From an uncultured Armatimonadota bacterium (GTDB lineage: Bacteria; Armatimonadota; Fimbriimonadia; Fimbriimonadales; Fimbriimonadaceae): a DNA stretch of 7,513 nucleotides. How positions within the stretch are numbered: the stretch's first letter is position 1; each line of letters starts with the position of its first letter. The notes under the pieces are model-generated. The model was given only the letters and a program-made list of their open reading frames with translations. It did no database searches and was not told where the DNA came from. The position numbers and the translations under genes were made by a program. The stretch lies in contig CAMLEL010000113.1 in NCBI GenBank assembly GCA_946478935.1, positions 1 through 7,513 on the forward strand, written 5' to 3'. Shown piece by piece: positions 1 through 5,016 of the stretch.

Positions 1-386
1 GACTGTTTGGCCGCCGCTGGCACGATCGTTTCATTGACCATAAACGCGACCGCCGCGACTACCACAGAGAATGCCGTGACCGGAAGAATAATGCGGAACA
101 GACTGACCCCGGCCGCCCTGAGCGCCACAATTTCGCTGTCCGAACTTAATCGGCCAAATGACAGCAGGGCTGCGAGGAGCATGGACATTGCAAACGTTTG
201 CACCAGGATCGCTGGCAGCAATAGGAAAGCAAAGCCTCCAATTAAATCCGGAGGCACGCCTTTGGCCACATAATCCGCGACTCGGCCCAGGTACGTCGCG
301 GCAAAGAGCAGCGAACCAAAGAGCGCCACGCCAAAAAGCCACGGCCCCAGGATTTCCCTCACGATGAGGACGTCGATTCTCTTCAA
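1..386 (-). CDS. LptF/LptG-family LPS export permease, N-terminal part
   Basis: This is the inner-membrane permease subunit that works with the LptB ATPase to extract lipopolysaccharide and pass it to the periplasmic bridge (YjgP/YjgQ family). The first 128 residues are visible and the frame runs off the window edge without a stop. It opens with a TTG start (MKRIDVLIVREILGPW), preceded at 6 nt by an AGAGG Shine-Dalgarno-like site; a GTG at 362 is an alternative. Hydrophobic segments lie at about residues 13-33, 48-75 and 96-117. The family-typical cytoplasmic loop GRLSSDSEIVALRAAG is at 78-93, and the NETIVP motif at 118-123 begins the periplasmic part. The start is 9 nt after the lptB stop, so the two are surely co-transcribed. 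LptF and LptG cannot be told apart from this fragment. The family call is firm; the exact start is less so. Confidence 0.9.
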   Translation of the reverse strand, partial: MKRIDVLIVREILGPWLFGVALFGSLLFAATYLGRVADYVAKGVPPDLIGGFAFLLLPAILVQTFAMSMLLAALLSFGRLSSDSEIVALRAAGVSLFRIILPVTAFSVVVAAVAFMVNETIVPAAAKQ

Positions 387-395
387 GCCGGGCCT

Positions 396-1208
396 CTAGT
401 CGCCAATCGGCGGCTCCTCGGACTCGGGTTCTGAATCTTCATCGAGCGCCTCGATCGCGACATCGTCCTCACTGGGACCGGCGAACGGCTGAGTCCCAAA
501 CTGCTGGCCCAGGTAGTGCTTGCGAACCATCGCATTGGCGGCAATCTCCTTGCCGGTCCCCTGAGCGATGATCTTCCCGTCGACCAGGATGTAGTTACGA
601 TCAGTGATCCGCAGTGTGGCGACGACGTTATGGTCAGTGATCAGGATTCCAATTCCTCGTGATTTCAGCCTGAACAGGATTTCCTGGATCTCTTCGATCG
701 TAACCGGGTCGATTCCCGTAAATGGCTCATCGAGAAGAATGAACTTCGGCTCCGTCGCCAACGCCCTCGCGATCTCGACTCGGCGTCGCTCTCCACCGGA
801 AAGCACGTTGCCTTGGCTGTGAAGGATCCGGGTGATGCTGAGTTCCTCCGCCAGTTCGGCAATCTTGGCTTTGATGTGAGCCTTGGGCTTCTTCGCGAGC
901 TCCAGAACGAGTCGGAGATTGTCTTCGACGCTGAGTTTTCGGAACACGCTTGCTTCCTGGGGTAAGTAACCAACGCCTGCCCTGGCTCTTTTGTACATGG
1001 GCCAAGAAGTCACGTCCAGGTCATCGAAGAACACCTTGCCGCCGTTGGGCCGGATCAATCCCGTGGTCATGTAAAACGTGGTGGTCTTTCCCGCTCCATT
1101 GGGGCCGAGCAGGCCCACAATCTCGCCCTGGCTGATGTCGTAGGTCACGCCCTGCACGACACGGCGACCCTTATACTGCTTTTGAAGATCCTTGCCGATG
1201 ATCTTCAA
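396..1208 (-). CDS. lptB: LptB, LPS export ABC transporter ATP-binding protein
   Basis: Cytoplasmic ATPase that powers LPS extraction by the LptF/LptG permease. All ABC motifs are intact in the 270-residue product: Walker A GPNGAGKTT at 35-43, Q-loop Gln84 in GYLPQEASVF, signature LSGGE at 136-140, Walker B FILLDEP at 156-162 with catalytic Glu161, and the H-loop His193 in TDHNV. YLPQEASVFRKLSVEDN and DEPFTGIDP are typical of LptB rather than of other ABC ATPases. The start is TTG, overlapping the upstream LptA-like stop as TTGA, with a G-rich GGGGG about 9 nt upstream. The protein is about 30 residues longer than the usual ~240: after the normal end (around YLGQQF, 233-238) there is an acidic tail rich in Glu and Asp at about 246-270. 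The identification is secure; the role of the tail is unknown. Confidence 0.97.
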   Translation of the reverse strand: MKIIGKDLQKQYKGRRVVQGVTYDISQGEIVGLLGPNGAGKTTTFYMTTGLIRPNGGKVFFDDLDVTSWPMYKRARAGVGYLPQEASVFRKLSVEDNLRLVLELAKKPKAHIKAKIAELAEELSITRILHSQGNVLSGGERRRVEIARALATEPKFILLDEPFTGIDPVTIEEIQEILFRLKSRGIGILITDHNVVATLRITDRNYILVDGKIIAQGTGKEIAANAMVRKHYLGQQFGTQPFAGPSEDDVAIEALDEDSEPESEEPPIGD

Positions 1209-2098
1209 TTCGGACCGCCCCCATCTCGCTTGTCTCTCAGAGTGCTCTTAGCTGGTTCGCCGCTGATGCGAATCCGAATCGGCTTTAGTGATTCGTCAAG
1301 GAAGATGACGACCGTATCTCCTTCGCTCGTTCCCTGATAGATCGTGCTCTCACCTTGCACCTTAACGTTTCCCCGCAAGGTGACGGTACGCGATCCTTCC
1401 AAATCCAAGTCTACGGCGTCCGCGACTCCGTGAATCTTTGTCCGCTCAGGTTGAGGTGCTGAAGGACGCGTCTCAGTCCGATCGATGTCAACCGTCACGG
1501 GGCCGGCAATCGTTCCCTTTTTAATCGGGATGACATTGTTCGCCTGCGGATTGAGCTCGAATGTCGCGCTCGAACCATTCGCCGTGAGCTTCTGCTGAAA
1601 TTGCGTCTCGCCGCGAGCTCCACTTGAGTCAGCCTCCAAAGTGAAGGATCCCGGCACTGTGAACGTACCCTTGGCCGAATCCCCAACGTAAGCCATTCGG
1701 TCGGTCCTGACGGTGGCCATGTCTCTCGATGATGGGTTTGCTGGCAGAGGCGTTCCAAATCGCTTGGAGTGTTCCGTCAAGGAGGCATTCCGTAATTGGC
1801 TATCCAGAGTCAAGGTTGTTCCCCCTGAAACGATCAGCTCTCTCAAGAAGCCGGCAGACTGAGGCGATGCTGCCGGTGCCAGCTTGCCCTCTATCGATGG
1901 CCCGGTCACCGTAAGGCCTTGCAGTCGGCTCTCGACGGCGGCTGGCCGACCCGTGATTCGAAACTCGAAATCGCCGTTCTCCAGGGTGCCGCCCTCTCCC
2001 TGAACATAGTTGTAAACCCGAATAGACCGTGCAGAATCCTCGTACAGCGTCCGGCCCTGCACCGCCAAGGTGACAGCCAAAACGACGAGCGTTTTCAT
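1205..2098 (-). CDS. LptA/OstA-like periplasmic protein, second copy
   Basis: A 297-residue exported protein of the LptA/OstA beta-jellyroll type, which forms the periplasmic bridge that carries LPS to the outer membrane. It has a short signal peptide (MKTLVVLAVTLAVQG, residues 1-15) and then beta-rich sequence. The best family signature is near the C-terminus: a VTLRGNVKVQG strand pair at about 240-250, then a DTVVIFLDESLKPIRIRISG strand set. It resembles the upstream neighbour throughout (shared GSSATFELNP / GSSASATLNP and IAGPVTVDI / LNGPVSVEV blocks), so the two look like tandem paralogues. The ATG overlaps the upstream stop as ATGA, with GGTGG 6 nt upstream; its own stop overlaps the lptB start as TTGA. 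Its position directly before lptB supports an LPS transport role. It could act as a second bridge segment or interact with LptC; the sequence does not decide. Confidence 0.8.
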   Translation of the reverse strand: MKTLVVLAVTLAVQGRTLYEDSARSIRVYNYVQGEGGTLENGDFEFRITGRPAAVESRLQGLTVTGPSIEGKLAPAASPQSAGFLRELIVSGGTTLTLDSQLRNASLTEHSKRFGTPLPANPSSRDMATVRTDRMAYVGDSAKGTFTVPGSFTLEADSSGARGETQFQQKLTANGSSATFELNPQANNVIPIKKGTIAGPVTVDIDRTETRPSAPQPERTKIHGVADAVDLDLEGSRTVTLRGNVKVQGESTIYQGTSEGDTVVIFLDESLKPIRIRISGEPAKSTLRDKRDGGGPN

Positions 2099-2856
2099 GG
2101 CTGACCACCGGATTTAAAGGTGAATCGCGTCATCTCGCCCTTTTCGTTTAGCTGCACGACCAGAGAGTCTACATTGGAAAGGTTGCCGAATCGGCTCGCC
2201 CCCGCGCCGCTTGCTTTCACGTTGCCGGATAATGTCACCGTATCTCCCGCCAACACGAGTTTCTGCCCGGTAAAGATCACGCGAGATCCTTGGGCGCTCG
2301 ATTGAACTACTTCCACGCTGACCGGACCATTCAATGTCGCTCGATCCATTCCCCGTTTAGAATTGGGATTCAGGGTCGCCGAGGCGCTGCTGCCTGTCGC
2401 TATAAGGGTCTCCTTCTTTGCCGTGTTGAGGTTTTTCAACCGCACACTTCCTTTCGCCTGAACGAGGGCGCCCTTACCTTGGGCCGTGTAGGTCGCAGTG
2501 GATGAAGACATCGTGGAACTGCTGCCCCCTGCGCTTTGCACAACCGTGACGCCGCCTGAAGCAGTTGCCGACTGGAGTTCATTGGGAGAATTCGATCCCG
2601 CGCCGCGTCGAATCGTTGCCTGGACGTTGGCGGCTTGGAGGGTGAACCGACGGCTGCGACTAGAAATTCGAACGTCGCCCTTCAAGTCGAACTTGTAGCC
2701 GGTATCGAGCATCGTTCCCTGACCATCCCGCGCGCGAATCGCCAGGTCGCCTGTGCTATCCGCATAGGTGAAAACGGACTGGGCAACGGCGAGACTCGAA
2801 AGGATCAGCCCCCATAAAACCCAGGCGTGCCGGCGCGCTTGAGGTCGGGCAGGCAC
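2095..2856 (-). CDS. LptA/OstA-like periplasmic protein, first copy
   Basis: An exported LptA/OstA-family protein of about 253 residues, predicted to bind the lipid A part of LPS in the periplasm. The open frame extends further upstream, but that part is only the shadow of the preceding gene. I place the start at the second of two adjacent GTG codons (2859 or 2856) because it lies 6 nt after a GGGGA site and yields a good signal peptide: a basic n-region (PARPQARRHAW), hydrophobic core VLWGLILSSLAVA, and an AVA-QS cleavage site near residue 25. OstA-like strands follow, such as YKFDLKGDVRISSRS, GSVRLKNL and VTLSGNVKASG near the C-terminus. With this start it overlaps the LptC-like gene by about 52 nt. 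Its 3' end overlaps the next gene as ATGA. It is paralogous to that next gene. The family call is good, the start moderate. Confidence 0.78.
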   Translation of the reverse strand: MPARPQARRHAWVLWGLILSSLAVAQSVFTYADSTGDLAIRARDGQGTMLDTGYKFDLKGDVRISSRSRRFTLQAANVQATIRRGAGSNSPNELQSATASGGVTVVQSAGGSSSTMSSSTATYTAQGKGALVQAKGSVRLKNLNTAKKETLIATGSSASATLNPNSKRGMDRATLNGPVSVEVVQSSAQGSRVIFTGQKLVLAGDTVTLSGNVKASGAGASRFGNLSNVDSLVVQLNEKGEMTRFTFKSGGQP

Positions 2857-3425
2857 CACAACTCCCCGACCGGGCCGATCTTTCCCTGTTTGACCTCGAT
2901 CGTCACATTTCCGTGGGCTTTGATGAGCTTTTCGTCTGTTTTCCATTCCAGCTTCTTGCAATCGAGCCTTCCCGATGGCTCCGCCAACGACCGAACCTTC
3001 ACGTTGCCTTCCAATATCAGCAGATTCTTCGACTTGTCGGCGATCGCCGAGTCCGCCGAAAACTCGCTGGCTACTTTGCCGTCCTGGAACAGCTTGCCGG
3101 TCACATTGTCCAGACGTCCCGCAGATGCGCCTTGCTCCAGAGTGTAATCGAGTTGGGTACTTTCCCAACTGACGATGTAGCGGATTGGCCGATCGCCATC
3201 TTGCGCTCGCACCGTTGCTTCGCCTTTGCCGGTGTAGAGTCGGCGCGATTCCGGCGGATCTTCATTTGCGGCTGAGGGCTTCGAGTCATCCTTCGCTTTC
3301 GGCCCCGAGCAGCCTTGCAGGACCGCACCGAAAACCGAAAGTCCGGCTAACCCAAGACTGGCAAGGCGGTGGATGTAGCCCTCCTCGCGAATTTGCCCTG
3401 GTGGAGACCGGCAAGCTGGCCGCAA
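2805..3425 (-). CDS. LptC-like lipoprotein
   Basis: An LptC-family protein (YrbK/DUF1239 type), which normally sits on the outer face of the inner membrane and passes LPS from LptB2FG to LptA. The body carries the repeating strand pattern of the family: GKLFQDGKVASEFSADSA, then LLILEGNVKVRS, LDCKKLEWKTDEKLIKAHG and NVTIEV. Instead of the usual single membrane anchor there is a lipoprotein signal: hydrophobic LASLGLAGLSVFGAV followed by lipobox LQGC, so the anchor is probably lipid on that Cys. The start is doubtful. The only standard in-frame start ahead of the lipobox is the TTG at 3425, which has no ribosome site and overlaps rlmN by 79 nt. A perfect GAGGAGG (3380-3386) lies 5 nt before an in-frame ATC at 3374, which would give a textbook signal peptide beginning M-H-R-L. 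It is co-transcribed with rlmN and the LptA-like genes. Confidence 0.78.
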   Translation of the reverse strand: MRPACRSPPGQIREEGYIHRLASLGLAGLSVFGAVLQGCSGPKAKDDSKPSAANEDPPESRRLYTGKGEATVRAQDGDRPIRYIVSWESTQLDYTLEQGASAGRLDNVTGKLFQDGKVASEFSADSAIADKSKNLLILEGNVKVRSLAEPSGRLDCKKLEWKTDEKLIKAHGNVTIEVKQGKIGPVGELWCLPDLKRAGTPGFYGG

Positions 3426-4423
3426 GCGGCGGCGATATCATGGCCGCGCTCTACGCGCTGGGTCACATTGACGCCCTTCGATGCAAGGATCGAGCGAAAC
3501 GTCCGCACACGTTCTTGAGAGGGCCGTGCGTATCCTTCCCCCGTATCCACCCAATTGAACGGAATCAGGTTCACCACATTGGGCGTCCCTTTGATGATTC
3601 GGGCCAATTCATGAGCCTGTTCGGGCGTATCGGTCAACTGATTGATCAGTAGGTACTCGATCGTGATTTTCCGACCTGTTCTTCGTTGGTAGTCTTTCAT
3701 CACCTGGATGACTTCAGCCACTGGCCATTTATGGTTGACGGGCATGAGTCGATCCCGCACTTCATCCAGCGGTGAATGCAATGAAAGCGCCAGATGGATC
3801 GGCAGATTCTCTTTCGCCAATTCCTTGATCTGCGGCACCAAGCCAACCGTGCTGACGGTCAGGTGTCGGTAGCTCAGGCCCACTTCTTCATGAAGAAGGC
3901 GCAGCGCCTTGACCACATTCTTAAGGTTCAGCAACGGCTCGCCCATACCCATAAAGACGACATGGCTGATGCGACTCTCTGTCAGTCGCTGCAGGTGGAG
4001 ATACTGGCCCACGATTTCGCCCGCTGTCAGGTTACGGTCGAATCCACCAAGTCCGGTCGCGCAGAATTTGCATCCCATCGGACACCCGACCTGGCTTGAG
4101 ATGCAACAGCTCACGCGCTTTTCGTAGGGAAGCAGGACGCACTCATAGACCTGCTGATCGCCGTTATGCACCAACAGTTTGTCCACTCCGTCGGTGCTGG
4201 TGCGGTGGCTGGCAGTAAAGAGGGGTTGCACGACATGCGTTTCGGCGAGCTGCTCACGCAAGGTCTTCGGCAGATCTCCCATCTGGGAGAATTCGGATGC
4301 CGCACGCTGATACAGATGGTGGGCAAGCTGCTTGGCGCGCCAAGTCCCGTCAGGCCGATCCCCGAGAAGCGACTTGAGCTCCTCGCGGTTCATTCCCACC
4401 AAGCTCGGTTTGGGTTCGGCCAC
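3347..4423 (-). CDS. rlmN: RlmN, 23S rRNA (A2503-C2) / tRNA (A37-C2) methyltransferase
   Basis: Radical-SAM enzyme that methylates C2 of A2503 in 23S rRNA and of A37 in some tRNAs by a methyl-cysteine mechanism. With the GTG start the product is 358 residues. The Fe-S/SAM motif is CPMGCKFC (Cys114, Cys118, Cys121). The two catalytic cysteines are also present: Cys107 in CCISSQVGC (E. coli Cys118 equivalent) and Cys334 in ACGQLAG (E. coli Cys355 equivalent). MGMGEPLLN at about 158-166 is the usual GGEP-like SAM-binding loop. The frame is open up to a TTG at 4447, but that codon lies in the T-run of the upstream terminator; I prefer the GTG at 4423, with ATG 4393 as another option. There is no Shine-Dalgarno site; a TACAAT box 6 nt upstream suggests a leaderless mRNA. 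About 16 residues follow the usual end, overlapping the LptC-like gene. Confidence 0.95.
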   Translation of the reverse strand: MAEPKPSLVGMNREELKSLLGDRPDGTWRAKQLAHHLYQRAASEFSQMGDLPKTLREQLAETHVVQPLFTASHRTSTDGVDKLLVHNGDQQVYECVLLPYEKRVSCCISSQVGCPMGCKFCATGLGGFDRNLTAGEIVGQYLHLQRLTESRISHVVFMGMGEPLLNLKNVVKALRLLHEEVGLSYRHLTVSTVGLVPQIKELAKENLPIHLALSLHSPLDEVRDRLMPVNHKWPVAEVIQVMKDYQRRTGRKITIEYLLINQLTDTPEQAHELARIIKGTPNVVNLIPFNWVDTGEGYARPSQERVRTFRSILASKGVNVTQRVERGHDIAAACGQLAGLHQGKFARRATSTALPVLG

Positions 4424-4429
4424 AGTTGA

Positions 4430-4435
4430 ATTGTA
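4430..4435 (-). promoter_or_regulatory. Possible -10 box of the rlmN-lpt operon
   Basis: On the minus strand the hexamer TACAAT matches the TATAAT consensus at five of six bases. It ends 6 nt before the GTG proposed as the rlmN start, so transcription would begin at or next to that GTG and make a leaderless message. No good -35 hexamer is visible at 16-18 bp; that region is taken up by the terminator hairpin of the gene upstream. The call rests on the -10 match and its position only. Confidence 0.4.
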
Positions 4436-4445
4436 CCGGCAGCCC

Positions 4446-4484
4446 AAAACGAGAAGGCCCCTCCGACCTAAGGCAGAAGGGCCT
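4446..4484 (-). terminator. Intrinsic terminator of the small lipoprotein gene
   Basis: Read on the minus strand, AGGCCCTTCTG and CGGAGGGGCCT pair as an 11-bp stem (two G-U pairs) around an 8-nt loop, followed directly by TCTCGTTTT. It lies 23 nt after the stop of the small lipoprotein gene and just before rlmN, so it should end the short transcript and separate it from the rlmN-lpt operon. Confidence 0.8.
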
Positions 4485-4507
4485 GGACAGTAACAGACGA
4501 CGTTCGA

Positions 4508-4633
4508 TTAGTTGGCAGCGTCAGCCGTCGTTGCAGGAGCAGCAGCCGGATCAGCAGGAGCTTCCTCGCCCTTGCAGCCAACCATAGCGCCAATAACCGT
4601 AACGACCATCAAAATCGTGAAAATCTTCTTCAT
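4508..4633 (-). CDS. Small lipoprotein of unknown function (41 aa)
   Basis: A 41-residue product starting MKKIFTILMVVTVIGAMVGC. Two lysines, a hydrophobic core and a terminal MVGC lipobox (Cys20) make a clear lipoprotein signal. The mature part is only about 22 residues: CKGEEAPADPAAAPATTADAAN, acidic then Ala/Pro/Thr-rich, without any fold I recognise. A strong GGAGGTG ribosome site (4639-4645) lies 5 nt before the ATG, the best in the window. The open frame extends upstream to 4735, but that extension lacks a ribosome site and covers the promoters. With its own promoters and terminator it is a single-gene unit and may be abundantly expressed. It is similar in design, not in recognisable sequence, to entericidin-like or Lpp-like small lipoproteins. 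The function is unknown. Confidence 0.8.
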   Translation of the reverse strand: MKKIFTILMVVTVIGAMVGCKGEEAPADPAAAPATTADAAN

Positions 4634-4638
4634 ACAAA

Positions 4639-4645
4639 CACCTCC
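4639..4645 (-). promoter_or_regulatory. Strong Shine-Dalgarno site
   Basis: GGAGGTG on the minus strand, 5 nt ahead of the ATG at 4633. It fixes the start of the small lipoprotein gene and rules out the longer upstream reading. Confidence 0.85.
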
Positions 4646-4691
4646 AAGAGTCACTGAACTCCGTTGAGCGAAGTCCAGGGCAACCGGTTGA

Positions 4692-4746
4692 GCCAATTGC
4701 GCCAACGTTATACCACTTGTACAGACGGGGCACAATCGCCAATTGC
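4692..4746. repeat. Direct repeat GCCAATTGC at both predicted start sites
   Basis: The 9-mer GCCAATTGC (plus strand) occurs at 4692-4700 and 4738-4746, exactly 46 bp apart. On the transcribed minus strand each copy begins 6 nt after a -10 box, so both lie at the initiating nucleotides. A perfect 10-bp palindrome CAACCGGTTG (4681-4690) sits one base beyond the proximal copy. They may be operator or initiation-region elements; the sequence alone does not show which. Confidence 0.5.
4707..4735 (-). promoter_or_regulatory. Promoter P2 of the small lipoprotein gene (proximal)
   Basis: On the minus strand TTGTGC (4735-4730), a 17-bp spacer and TATAAC (4712-4707) form a sigma70-type promoter. The predicted transcript start is near 4700, giving a leader of about 67 nt. 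The start site falls on the 9-mer GCAATTGGC, as it does in the upstream promoter. Confidence 0.55.
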
Positions 4747-4752
4747 CCCTAA

Positions 4753-4781
4753 ATTATAAATCAGCCTTTGCGAGGATGCAA
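4753..4781 (-). promoter_or_regulatory. Promoter P1 of the small lipoprotein gene (distal)
   Basis: On the minus strand TTGCAT (4781-4776), a 17-bp spacer and a perfect TATAAT (4758-4753). The predicted start is near 4746, giving a leader of about 113 nt. The -10 and the spacing are ideal; the -35 matches only in its TTG. Confidence 0.6.
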
Positions 4782-4863
4782 GTAATTCTCCTGGGATCGT
4801 AGGTCCAATCGCTGTGCCAGGTTCAGGTAAAGTCCAGTCTCTCATGTTCGGATCGCACCTGTC

Positions 4864-4901
4864 CACGACGGCAACCCAGGCTCTTTCTGCCCTCCGTCGT
4901 G
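4864..4901. repeat. Inverted repeat in the argDF leader (first)
   Basis: CACGACGG (4864-4871) and CCGTCGTG (4894-4901) are perfect 8-bp complements with a 22-nt loop. No T-run follows on either strand, so it is not a plain terminator. It could be a leader hairpin or chance. Confidence 0.35.
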
Positions 4902-4920
4902 CTGCCCGTCCCCGTATTTA

Positions 4921-4960
4921 GGGTGCCGGCCACTCCGCGAAGAAGCACGATCCGGCGCCC
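4921..4960. repeat. Inverted repeat in the argDF leader (second)
   Basis: GGGTGCCGG (4921-4929) and CCGGCGCCC (4952-4960) pair over 9 bp with one G-U pair, again around a 22-nt loop. No T-run follows. It ends 56 nt before the argDF start. Confidence 0.35.
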
Positions 4961-5016
4961 CAAAATCTCCTTTCACCCCCGCAGCGCCGCGAACGATCTC
5001 CCCTTCATTTCCAACC

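Larger units (their letters stand above)
4782..5016. other. Intergenic region upstream of argDF
   Basis: This 235-nt stretch precedes argDF and lies beyond the lipoprotein promoters, in a gene-free gap of 383 nt in all. I find no convincing gene, no clear sigma70 promoter for argDF (only poor matches such as TAAAGT or TATTTA) and no recognisable ARG-box. It does hold two inverted repeats, listed separately. The open frame on the minus strand here has no ribosome site or family resemblance. Confidence 0.5.

Noticed and set aside
31..342. A 103-codon minus-strand frame at the left edge
   Set aside because: It is a shadow of the LptF/LptG frame, which carries the real family motifs in the adjacent reading frame from the TTG at 386.
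2857..3168. Upstream extension of the first LptA-like frame
   Set aside because: The extension only reads the LptC-like gene in another frame; the signal peptide at the proposed GTG shows where the protein starts.
3185..3652. A 155-codon plus-strand frame over the rlmN/lptC junction
   Set aside because: Both genes on the minus strand have clear family motifs here, and the plus-strand translation looks random in composition.
4634..4735. Longer reading of the small lipoprotein
   Set aside because: It would place 34 residues ahead of a good signal peptide, lacks a ribosome site and covers both promoter regions.
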